From positions 1-6,178 of the forward strand of contig CAAEBW010000228.1 in NCBI GenBank assembly GCA_900754145.1: a DNA stretch of 6,178 nucleotides, given 5' to 3'. The stretch comes from Clostridia bacterium (GTDB taxonomy: Bacteria; Bacillota; Clostridia; Oscillospirales; Acutalibacteraceae). Made by a program: the position numbers and the translations under genes. Of the stretch, positions 1-6,027 are shown piece by piece. The notes beneath the pieces are model-generated. The model did not search any database and was not told the origin of the DNA. It saw only the letters and a list, made by a program, of their open reading frames with translations. Position 1 is the first letter of the stretch; every line of letters begins with the position of its first letter.

Positions 1-2095
1 GGGCAACATTCATCTTGTCCTGATCGGTATTTCCGCAGTTCGGACAGCGCCAAACCAGCTTTCCGTCCTCGTTTTCCTTAATCTCAATCTCGCCGTCATA
101 GCCGCAGTTATGGCAGTAGTCGCTCTTTGTATTAAGCTCGGCATACATAATATTATCGTAAATAAACTGCATAACCGAAAGCACCGCTTCTATATTGTTC
201 TGCATATTCGGCACTTCAACATAGGAAATCGCTCCGCCCGGGGACAACGCCTGGAATTTAGACTCAAGCGCAAGCTTATCAAACGCGTCAATATCCTCTG
301 TGACGTGGACATGGTAGCTGTTGGTTATATAGTTCCTGTCGGTCACGCCCTTTATAGTGCCAAAACGCTTTTGCAGGGATTTTGCAAATTTATAGGTAGT
401 GCTCTCAAGCGGAGTGCCGTAGAGCGAATAATCGATATTCTCCGCCGCCTTCCATTTAGCGGTGTATTCATTGAGCTTTTTCATAATTTCGAGTCCGAAT
501 TCCTCGCCCTCGGGTTCGGTAAGCTTTTTGCCTATCATACTGTAAACACATTCCCACAGTCCCGCATAACCGAGGGAAAGGGTGGAATATCCGCCGTGGA
601 GATATTTGTCTATGGTCTCGCCCTTTTTAAGTCTTAAGAGTGCGCCGTACTGCCAAAGTATAGGAGCGGCATCCGAAACGGTACCCGTAAGGCGTTCGTG
701 ACGCGCCTGAAGCGCTCTGTGGCAAAGCTCCATACGCTCGTCAAAAATCTCCCAGAATTTATCCATATCCTTTTCGGCAGAAAGACCGATATCCACAAGG
801 TTTACGGTTACAACGCCCTGATTAAAGCGACCGTAATACTTAGGCTCGCCGTTTTCGTCAACATAAGGAGTTAAAAAGCTGCGGCAGCCCATACAGGTGT
901 AGCAATGACCTTCCCCGTTTTTATCAACCTTGTTTTTAAGCATTACCTTTTCGGAAATGTAATCGGGCACCAAACGCTTTGCGGTGCATTTGGCGGCAAG
1001 CCTTGTTAAATTCCAGTACTTACTGCCCTCGGTCACATTGTCCTCCTCAAGCACATAGATAAGCTTCGGGAAGGCGGGAGTAATCCAAACGCCCTTTTCA
1101 TTTTTAACGCCCTGATAACGCTGTTTTAAAACCTCTTCTATAATTAGTGCTAAGTCGTTCTTCTCCTGCTCGTTCTTTGCCTCGTTAAGGTACATAAAGA
1201 CCGTAACAAAGGGAGCCTGACCGTTTGTGGTCATAAGGGTTACGACCTGATACTGTATCATCTGAACGCCCTTGGAAATTTCCTTTAACAGGCGCTTTTC
1301 GGTGATTTCCCTTGCCTTTTCCTCGTCAAGCGAAGCACCGATATCGCGGAACTCGTCGCATACGTCGGAGTATATCTTCTTGCGGCTTACATCTACAAAG
1401 GGAGCTAAGTGCGCAAGGCTTATGCTCTGACCGCCGTACTGACAGGAAGCAACCTGTGCTATAATCTGGGTTGCTATATTGCAGGCGGTGGAAAAGCTGT
1501 GAGGCTTTTCGATAAGCGTGCCGCTTATAACCGTCCCGTTCTGAAGCATATCCTCAAGGTTTACAAGGTCGCAGTTGTGCATATGCTGTGCGAAATAATC
1601 CGCGTCATGGAAATGGATAAGTCCCTGCTCGTGCGCCTCTACAATGTCCGAATCGAGAAGTAAACGCTTTGTAATGTCCTTGCTGACCTCGCCCGCCATA
1701 TAGTCGCGCTGAACGCTGTTGACGGTCGGGTTTTTATTGGAGTTTTCCTGCTTTACTTCCTCGTTGTTACATTCGATAAGGCTTAAAATCTGCTCGTCTG
1801 TGGTGTTAGACTTTCTAACAAGCGCACGCTGATAGCGGTAGGTTATGTAACGGCGCGCCACGCTGAAAGCACGCTGATTCATAATCTGGTCCTCTACCAT
1901 ATCTTGTATTTCTTCAACACCGAGCGACCTGTTGACATTCATTGCCGCGCTCTCAACATCCTCGGCGATGCGCTTTATCTGAATGTCCGACATACGTTCG
2001 CTCGGAACAACGCTTTCGTTGGCTTTTTTGACCGCTATTTCAATCTTTTTAGCGTCAAAATCAACCTCTGCACCGCTTCTTTTGATTATTTTCAT
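1..2095 (-). CDS. nrdD: Anaerobic (class III) ribonucleoside-triphosphate reductase, C-terminus cut by window edge
   Basis: Reduces ribonucleoside triphosphates to deoxyribonucleotides in the cytoplasm without oxygen, using a glycyl radical installed by the radical-SAM activase NrdG. The frame is open without a stop for 698 codons from the ATG at 2095 and runs off the left edge. Residues about 3-93 form an ATP-cone (begins KRSGAEVDFDAKK), the allosteric nucleotide site. The catalytic barrel follows, with HNCDL (Cys175) and CMGCRSFL (Cys404, the expected thiyl-radical cysteine). Near the end is the zinc site, CHNC (Cys661, Cys664) and CPNC (Cys684, Cys687). The visible part stops at DQDKMNVA, just before where the family carries its glycyl-radical loop, so that loop lies outside and only about 10-20 residues are missing. 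A GGGAGG ribosome-binding site (2105-2110) sits 9 bases before ATG. nrdG would be expected downstream, to the left, but is not visible. The identity is essentially certain. Confidence 0.97.
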   Translation of the reverse strand, partial: MKIIKRSGAEVDFDAKKIEIAVKKANESVVPSERMSDIQIKRIAEDVESAAMNVNRSLGVEEIQDMVEDQIMNQRAFSVARRYITYRYQRALVRKSNTTDEQILSLIECNNEEVKQENSNKNPTVNSVQRDYMAGEVSKDITKRLLLDSDIVEAHEQGLIHFHDADYFAQHMHNCDLVNLEDMLQNGTVISGTLIEKPHSFSTACNIATQIIAQVASCQYGGQSISLAHLAPFVDVSRKKIYSDVCDEFRDIGASLDEEKAREITEKRLLKEISKGVQMIQYQVVTLMTTNGQAPFVTVFMYLNEAKNEQEKNDLALIIEEVLKQRYQGVKNEKGVWITPAFPKLIYVLEEDNVTEGSKYWNLTRLAAKCTAKRLVPDYISEKVMLKNKVDKNGEGHCYTCMGCRSFLTPYVDENGEPKYYGRFNQGVVTVNLVDIGLSAEKDMDKFWEIFDERMELCHRALQARHERLTGTVSDAAPILWQYGALLRLKKGETIDKYLHGGYSTLSLGYAGLWECVYSMIGKKLTEPEGEEFGLEIMKKLNEYTAKWKAAENIDYSLYGTPLESTTYKFAKSLQKRFGTIKGVTDRNYITNSYHVHVTEDIDAFDKLALESKFQALSPGGAISYVEVPNMQNNIEAVLSVMQFIYDNIMYAELNTKSDYCHNCGYDGEIEIKENEDGKLVWRCPNCGNTDQDKMNVA

Positions 2096-2139
2096 CTGTT
2101 TTTACCTCCCGCCGATATTATGGTGTTCGGCCTTTAAAT

Positions 2140-2155
2140 ACACAATATCTTGTTA
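2140..2155. promoter_or_regulatory. NrdR box in the nrdD leader
   Basis: ACACAATATCTTGTTA matches 13 of 16 positions of the NrdR-box consensus acaCwATATATwGtgt as I remember it, including the whole CAATAT half. It lies at about +6 to +21 of the predicted nrdD transcript, where a bound repressor would block initiation or early elongation. NrdR is the ATP/dATP-sensing repressor of ribonucleotide reductase operons and usually binds tandem boxes about three helical turns apart. A weaker candidate partner is at 2173-2188 (core CAAATTCTTG, 33 bp away, 9 of 16 positions), between the -35 and -10 elements. Confidence 0.72.
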
Positions 2156-2166
2156 AAGCAGTAATA

Positions 2167-2194
2167 ATTATACCACAAATTCTTGAAATATCAA
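2167..2194 (-). promoter_or_regulatory. Promoter of nrdD (sigma-A type, extended -10)
   Basis: On the minus strand, TTGATA (2194-2189) is separated by 16 bp from TATAAT (2172-2167), and the -10 is preceded by TG plus one base, giving an extended -10. Transcription should begin near 2160 and produce a leader of about 65 bases carrying the NrdR box and the ribosome-binding site. The promoter lies in the 139-base gap after yitT, so nrdD can be transcribed on its own. Confidence 0.75.
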
Positions 2195-2234
2195 GTGTTT
2201 TTTTCAACAATTTAAAAACTTTTTTTCGTTAAGT

Positions 2235-3092
2235 TTACACATTAGGCTTAAAGCCCTCGCCTAAAATCTCTCCCGCCTCGGCTATAACGATAAAGGCGCC
2301 CCCGTCATTCTCCCGCGCAAGGCGGCAGACGGCGGAGACCTCGTTGCGCCTTACGGTACACATAAGCATATTAAGCCGTCTTCCCGTATACGCTCCCGTA
2401 ACCCCGATTACGGTTATCCCCCTTTTTACAAGCGACATAATCTCACGCGACATTTCCTCGGATTTCTCGGTTATGATATAAACTATCTTACCCTTGTCCG
2501 CTCCGTAAAGCATCATATCAATAACCCTTGACGAGGCATAAAGGGCGATAACCGAATAAAGGGCGCTTTCAACATTCTTGTAGGCAAACGCCGACAGCGC
2601 AACCACAGCCGCGTCGCTTAAGAGCATAAGCCTGCCGACAGTCATATGCGGAAAACGTCGGTTGATAAGCTTTGCTATAATGTCCACGCCGCCCGTGGTA
2701 GCTCCCCTTAACATAAACATACTGATACCCAGTCCCATTAAAAGCCCGCCGAAAACCGCGGCTAATATCGGGTCTACCGCAACCGCAGGCAAAAAGCTCT
2801 CTGTAATATCAAGAATTATCGAGATAATCACCGTGGCGACCGTAGTTTTTAAGATGAAAACCCCGCCGAGCTTCAAAAAACCTATTATCAGTATCGGGAT
2901 ATTAAGCAGAAACATCACCGTACCTATAGGAAGCATAAAAAGGTAGTTAAGCACAGTCGCAATACCCGTAAGCCCGCCCGGCGAAATCTCGTTAGCCGAC
3001 AGAAAAAGTAAAACCGCGACCGAATAAATAACTCCGCCCGCGATGTATACAAGTAGGTCGGTCGCTAAAACAACGCCCGTTTTTTTATTCAA
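2235..3092 (-). CDS. yitT: YitT family membrane protein (DUF161 + DUF2179)
   Basis: Integral membrane protein of the YitT family, widespread in Firmicutes; its substrate and function are not firmly established. Counting from the upstream GTG (3101), hydrophobic segments lie at about 14-36, 54-76, 84-103, 109-131, 155-175 and 178-198. Typical family loops are SPGGLTG near residue 40 and RGATTGGVDIIAK near 132-144. A soluble C-terminal DUF2179 domain covers about 205-275 (KGKIVYIITEK onward, with GVTGAYTGR). The length is normal at 285-288 residues. The longest frame starts at GTG 3101, but nothing resembling a ribosome-binding site precedes it. GGGGTGAG overlaps that GTG and sits 8 bases before TTG at 3092, so I prefer the TTG start. 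It follows sigE by 244 bases and precedes nrdD in the same direction. No clear terminator follows it. Confidence 0.9.
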   Translation of the reverse strand: MNKKTGVVLATDLLVYIAGGVIYSVAVLLFLSANEISPGGLTGIATVLNYLFMLPIGTVMFLLNIPILIIGFLKLGGVFILKTTVATVIISIILDITESFLPAVAVDPILAAVFGGLLMGLGISMFMLRGATTGGVDIIAKLINRRFPHMTVGRLMLLSDAAVVALSAFAYKNVESALYSVIALYASSRVIDMMLYGADKGKIVYIITEKSEEMSREIMSLVKRGITVIGVTGAYTGRRLNMLMCTVRRNEVSAVCRLARENDGGAFIVIAEAGEILGEGFKPNV

Positions 3093-3132
3093 TAGTCTCA
3101 CCCCAAAAACAGCTTATGTTTTAGTTTAACCG

Positions 3133-3146
3133 TTTATAATTATAAA
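3133..3146. promoter_or_regulatory. A/T palindrome carrying back-to-back -10 elements upstream of yitT
   Basis: TTTATAATTATAAA is a perfect 14-bp palindrome. It contains TATAAT on the plus strand (3135-3140) and on the minus strand (3144-3139). Read leftward it could serve yitT, with a start near 3132 and a leader of about 40 bases. Read rightward it would lead toward the plus-strand terminator at 3293-3318. I found no good -35 at 16-18 bp in either direction, so promoter activity is only possible. Confidence 0.35.
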
Positions 3147-3292
3147 TAATCAAACAAAATCGATACGATACGAAAATATCGAGACCATTTGCCTTCTCTT
3201 AAACTGCACTCCCAATGACCTTTTTGAAATAACAGAGGAATAATACAGAAAATCAGCACCCTGTAAACAGCCCGTTTCATCGCTTACCGACA

Positions 3293-3318
3293 CCCTCCCA
3301 TCAACGGGAGGGCTTTTT
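3293..3318 (+). terminator. Intrinsic terminator facing the plus strand
   Basis: CCCTCCC (3293-3299) pairs perfectly with GGGAGGG (3306-3312) around a six-base loop and is followed on the plus strand by C and five T (3314-3318). On the minus strand, the direction of sigE, the hairpin is followed by TGTCGG and has no T-tract. As an intrinsic terminator it therefore faces rightward, against the flanking genes, and no plus-strand gene precedes it. It may still act as a weak stem at the 3' end of the sigE transcript. Confidence 0.7.
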
Positions 3319-3336
3319 ATCGGCACTCATATCCGG

Positions 3337-4029
3337 TTAAACCGCCTTTTCAATCTGTTTTTTAAGCTTTACGATTATTCTTTTTTCAAGCCTTGAAATG
3401 TAGGACTGTGAAATTCCCAGGGTATCGGCTACCTCCTTTTGGGTGTATTCCTGATAGCCGTTCATTCCGAAACGCATTTCCATAATCTGCTTTTCCCTCG
3501 GAGGAAGTCCCTCTACAAGACGCAAAAGCAAAAATCTTTCGTCCTCCTGTTCTATTCCGCGTCCGACATCGTCGGCGTCGCTGCCCAAAACGTCGGAGAG
3601 AAGCAGCTCGTTGCCGTCCCAGTCTATATTGAGTGGCTCGTCTATTGAAACCTCGTTTTTGCGGCTCGCATTTTTACGCAGGAACATAAGAATTTCGTTT
3701 TCAATACATCTTGAAGCATAGGTCGCAAGCTTGATGTTTCTGTCCGCGCAGAAGGTGTTTACCGCCTTTATAAGCCCTATCGTTCCTATGGAAATCAAGT
3801 CCTCGATACTGACCCCCGCCGAGTCAAATTTTCTCGCTATGTATACCACAAGCCGCAGATTATGCACTATAAGCGTGTTTCGGCTTTCCTCGTCCGCATT
3901 GATTAAAAGCCTCTGCTCATCTTCGGCGGAAAGGGGCGGCGGGAGGGTTTCGGGTCCTTTTATGTAAAAGGTCGGCTTTATTATTCCTATTTTAATTAAA
4001 AAAGCATATATAAATGTTCTGATTTTCAT
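3337..4029 (-). CDS. sigE: RNA polymerase sporulation sigma factor sigma-E (pro-protein)
   Basis: Early mother-cell sigma factor of sporulation, made as an inactive membrane-associated precursor and cut by SpoIIGA. The pro-sequence is residues 1 to about 22 (amphipathic, basic, ends TFY), followed by the mature start region [11 protein letters not shown]. Region 2 covers about 57-118 ([39 protein letters not shown]). The linker [20 protein letters not shown] is diagnostic of the sigma-E/sigma-K group. Region 4 covers about 174-224, with the helix-turn-helix at [20 protein letters not shown]. The length of 230 residues is close to the 239 I recall for Bacillus subtilis, mostly because the pro-sequence is shorter. 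The start ATG (4029) has AGGTGG five to six bases upstream. It lies 15 bases after spoIIGA and is almost certainly co-transcribed with it. sigma-G, often the next gene in spore formers, is not here. Confidence 0.97.
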   Translation of the reverse strand: MKIRTFIYAFLIKIGIIKPTFYIKGPETLPPPLSAEDEQRLLINADEESRNTLIVHNLRLVVYIARKFDSAGVSIEDLISIGTIGLIKAVNTFCADRNIKLATYASRCIENEILMFLRKNASRKNEVSIDEPLNIDWDGNELLLSDVLGSDADDVGRGIEQEDERFLLLRLVEGLPPREKQIMEMRFGMNGYQEYTQKEVADTLGISQSYISRLEKRIIVKLKKQIEKAV

Positions 4030-4044
4030 TATTACCCACCTGTT

Positions 4045-4875
4045 TCAAATAAATATTTCGGGATTGACTATTGCCTGATAGTCGTCTCTAAGCGGCGTTT
4101 TAGATACCGCAAGTATCGGTTTTTCGAGCTTGACCGTGCGCTCGCCGTCGCTTATAACCGCGCTGTCGCACCTGAAGCCGTCGAGCGTCCCGCCGCCCGA
4201 AACCGTGCTCAAGGGCAGAATTCTGTAACGCTTTTTAAGCCTTGCATCGGTTACGGGATTGTCGGAGCCTAACAGGACTTTTACAAATTCACCGTCGGCA
4301 ATTATAACCTCCGAGCCGCTTAAATAATCCTTAATAGAATTGCCCGTATCCACTATTGCGTCCATAGTAATGCTTTTTTCCTCTGCCGTAACGGTAATCT
4401 CGCACCTATCGGCAAGCCGGGAGGTTCCCGAAAATACCGCACGCAAAAGCATAAAGAGAAGATAGGTTATCACCGACACACCGATAAGCACTGCGGGAGA
4501 AATATTGAAATAAACCACCGAGTTTACAACCGTCATTCCGTCGGGCTTAAAGATAGTCCAGAGTGCCGTCATAATACCGCCAAAGCCGCAGGTCACAAGA
4601 AATAAAACCCCCGCCGACCTAAAAAACCGCTTTGCGCCCCTGAAGCCGAAAGCGCATAGCACCATAACCGCGCAAATTACTGCCCTGAAAACCAAGTCAA
4701 AAAAAAGCCCTAAATCGGGAGCAAATATGTAAAGGGAAGAAAGCGCCCCTACCGCCGCAGAGGCGAGCTGACGGAAAACAGACAGCTTTACCCGTAAAAT
4801 TGCCGCCGAAGCCGAGAGCAAAAAATAATCGACAATTAAATTTAGTATTACAAGTATATCCGCATAGACTACCAA
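4045..4875 (-). CDS. spoIIGA: Sigma-E processing peptidase SpoIIGA
   Basis: Membrane-bound aspartic protease at the sporulation septum that removes the pro-sequence of sigma-E after a signal from the forespore. The N-terminal half is about five membrane segments (counting from GTG 4881: roughly 8-30, 38-56, 60-80, 88-110, 128-150). The C-terminal half is the soluble protease domain with the catalytic motif DTGN at 178-181, as in the family. The longest frame starts at GTG 4881, but GGGAGG (4889-4884) is only two bases from it. The TTG at 4875 has an ideal seven-base spacing and gives an N-terminus (M-V-V-Y-A-D-I-L) that lines up residue for residue with the M-K-I-Y-L-D-V of Bacillus subtilis SpoIIGA, recalled from memory. 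I therefore place the start at TTG, 276 residues. Together with sigE it forms the classical spoIIG operon. Confidence 0.94.
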   Translation of the reverse strand: MVVYADILVILNLIVDYFLLSASAAILRVKLSVFRQLASAAVGALSSLYIFAPDLGLFFDLVFRAVICAVMVLCAFGFRGAKRFFRSAGVLFLVTCGFGGIMTALWTIFKPDGMTVVNSVVYFNISPAVLIGVSVITYLLFMLLRAVFSGTSRLADRCEITVTAEEKSITMDAIVDTGNSIKDYLSGSEVIIADGEFVKVLLGSDNPVTDARLKKRYRILPLSTVSGGGTLDGFRCDSAVISDGERTVKLEKPILAVSKTPLRDDYQAIVNPEIFI

Positions 4876-4899
4876 ACGCACCGCCTCCCGAACAATTTA

Positions 4900-4933
4900 A
4901 TTATACGCTTTTAAGGGCGCGGATTATGTCGGT
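4900..4933 (-). promoter_or_regulatory. Possible spoIIG promoter with wide spacing
   Basis: TATAAT (4905-4900, minus strand) lies 24 bases upstream of the spoIIGA TTG. No -35 match exists at 16-18 bp. The nearest -35-like hexamer is CCGACA (4932-4927), 21 bp upstream. It overlaps plus-strand TGTCGGT (4927-4933), a 5-of-7 match to the Spo0A box TGTCGAA. The Bacillus subtilis spoIIG promoter is known for abnormally wide spacing and activation by phosphorylated Spo0A, so this layout would fit, but the match is weak. Confidence 0.4.
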
Positions 4934-4972
4934 TAATATGAAGAAAAAATGTACTTTTTTAGAATATGGCGC

Positions 4973-5017
4973 AAAAAAATGTCGGTCTGCTAATTTACGC
5001 AAACCGACTGTTTTTAT
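4973..5017. terminator. Bidirectional intrinsic terminator after degV
   Basis: GTCGGTCTGC (4981-4990) and GCAAACCGAC (4999-5008) form a 10-bp stem, one pair being G-U depending on the strand, around an eight-base loop. On the minus strand it is followed by A and seven T, ending the degV transcript 20-55 bases past its stop codon. On the plus strand it is followed by TGTTTTTATT, so it can also stop rightward transcription. It separates degV from spoIIGA, which must therefore have its own promoter. Confidence 0.9.
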
Positions 5018-5026
5018 TAATACCGA

Positions 5027-5878
5027 TTAAATTACTTTGCAAATCCCTATTCCCAGCGCGCCCCCGCCCACATGGCAGGAAATGCTGATAGGCAGAGCGT
5101 CAAGCTCAATCTCAAGGTCGGGGAAGCGCTCTGCAACCTCCCGCTGCCATTCCTTGCCCGCTTTAAGGTCGCCCGAATAAGCCGCGCGGATTTTCACCTT
5201 TTCGCCCGCGAAACGGGTTTTGCGGTCATTTTCGATACCGTCGATCATAGCGTCGGTGGCGGCTTTCATTCCGCGCACCTTTTTGTAAGCGTCCAGCTTT
5301 CCGCCCTGAATCTGCAGGACGGGCTTTATACCAAGCAATGTGCCTATCGCCGCTCCCGCAGAGGTAACTCTGCCGCTCTTTTTTAAATATTCAAGGGTGT
5401 TTACCGAAACATAAATGCTCTGCTCTGCCGCCTCGTTCTCGGCAATTTCGGCAATTTCTTTAGCTGATACGCCTTTATTCGCAAGCTTAACCGCATTGAA
5501 AACCGAGGTGTAAAGGGTTACGGAAATACGCTTATTATCCACAACAAAAACCCTGCCGTCATAATCCGCGGCAAGCGCACTCGCGGTTTCACAGGTTCCG
5601 CTCAAACCACTCGACATAGGGAAATAAACGATAGCTTCGTAGCTTTCTAAAATCTCGTCCCACATATCCGTAAGCGAGGCGGGGGACGGCTGTGAGGTGG
5701 AGACCTCCGCTCCCGACTCTAAAGCTTCAAAAAACTCGCCGTAGGACATTTCGCCGTACTCTGCATACTCCTTGCCGTTCACAACAAAAGGCATTTTTAA
5801 AAGATATATTCCGTTTTCCTGTGCGGTTTTTGGGGTAATGCCGCTGTTGGTATCGGTCATAATGGCTGTTTTATTCAT
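5027..5878 (-). CDS. degV: DegV family (FakB-like) fatty-acid-binding protein
   Basis: Cytoplasmic protein of the DegV fold. Characterised members (FakB) hold a fatty acid for phosphorylation by the kinase FakA, feeding exogenous fatty acids into phospholipid synthesis. Family motifs occur in order: TDTNSGI (residues 8-14, usually TDS), STSQPSP (60-66), MSSGLSGT (88-95), SGRVTSAGAAIGTLLGIKPVL (168-188) and HVGGGALGIG (269-278). Thr61, Ser93, Arg170 and His269 fall at or close to the carboxylate-binding positions I remember for Staphylococcus aureus FakB1. The length of 283 residues is normal. The ATG at 5878 has GGAG (5888-5885) six bases upstream. It appears monocistronic, with its own promoter and terminator. 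No FakA kinase is in view, and several DegV paralogues per genome are common, so lipid preference cannot be told. Confidence 0.93.
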   Translation of the reverse strand: MNKTAIMTDTNSGITPKTAQENGIYLLKMPFVVNGKEYAEYGEMSYGEFFEALESGAEVSTSQPSPASLTDMWDEILESYEAIVYFPMSSGLSGTCETASALAADYDGRVFVVDNKRISVTLYTSVFNAVKLANKGVSAKEIAEIAENEAAEQSIYVSVNTLEYLKKSGRVTSAGAAIGTLLGIKPVLQIQGGKLDAYKKVRGMKAATDAMIDGIENDRKTRFAGEKVKIRAAYSGDLKAGKEWQREVAERFPDLEIELDALPISISCHVGGGALGIGICKVI

Positions 5879-5920
5879 TAATAGCTCCGTTCCGCCGCTT
5901 TGGCTTGAAAATATACCTTT

Positions 5921-5949
5921 ATTTTATTGCTTTTTAGATAATTTGTCAA
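5921..5949 (-). promoter_or_regulatory. Promoter of degV
   Basis: On the minus strand, a perfect -35 TTGACA (5949-5944) is followed after 17 bp by TAAAAT (5926-5921). Transcription should start near 5914, leaving a leader of about 36 bases with the GGAG ribosome-binding site. Its -35 is part of an 11-bp inverted repeat shared with the divergent plus-strand promoter. Confidence 0.85.
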
Positions 5950-6000
5950 TACATACATTTTTTGAGCTTCCCCATTTTTCAAGCAAAAGGTATTGACAAA
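5942..6000. repeat. 11-bp inverted repeat joining the two divergent -35 regions
   Basis: TTTGTCAATAC (5942-5952) and GTATTGACAAA (5990-6000) are perfect reverse complements, with centres 48 bp apart. Six bases of each arm are the -35 hexamers, leaving five matching bases that the promoter consensus does not explain. The arms could be a shared operator for one regulator or a coincidence of two strong promoters. Confidence 0.6.
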
Positions 6001-6021
6001 AGTCAGGATTACGATTATAAT
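5993..6021 (+). promoter_or_regulatory. Perfect-consensus sigma-A promoter firing rightward
   Basis: TTGACA (5993-5998), a 17-bp spacer and TATAAT (6016-6021) form an exact housekeeping consensus. Transcription should begin near 6028. It is the only strong rightward promoter in the window and drives the leader and putative transposase reading frame at the right edge. It lies upstream of the likely insertion-sequence boundary, so it probably belonged to a host gene or RNA. Confidence 0.9.
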
Positions 6022-6027
6022 AAATAT

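Larger units (their letters stand above)
3093..3336. other. Intergenic gap between sigE and yitT, no convincing gene
   Basis: This 244-base stretch holds the -10 palindrome, an inverted repeat TCGATA/TATCGA (3160-3165 and 3177-3182) with an internal GATAC doublet, a short CTGTAAACAG palindrome (3261-3270), and the plus-strand terminator (3293-3318). One minus-strand reading frame at 3140-3280 could encode 46 residues beginning MKRAVYRVLIF, but it lacks a ribosome-binding site and resembles no family I know. I do not call it a gene. Confidence 0.6.

Noticed and set aside
110..637. Long plus-strand open frame of 175 residues
   Set aside because: Lies entirely antisense to the clearly conserved nrdD frame; composition and lack of motifs mark it as a shadow.
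3140..3280. Minus-strand 46-residue reading frame (MKRAVYRVLIF start) in the sigE-yitT gap
   Set aside because: No ribosome-binding site, no recognisable family, and it overlaps the possible yitT promoter; probably chance.
3147..3320. Possible 6S RNA between the -10 palindrome and the plus-strand terminator
   Set aside because: The size would fit, but the 5' and 3' ends are not complementary and no long closing stem or central bubble is visible.
5072..5386. Plus-strand open frame of 104 residues
   Set aside because: Antisense to degV, whose protein carries all family motifs; no independent signals.
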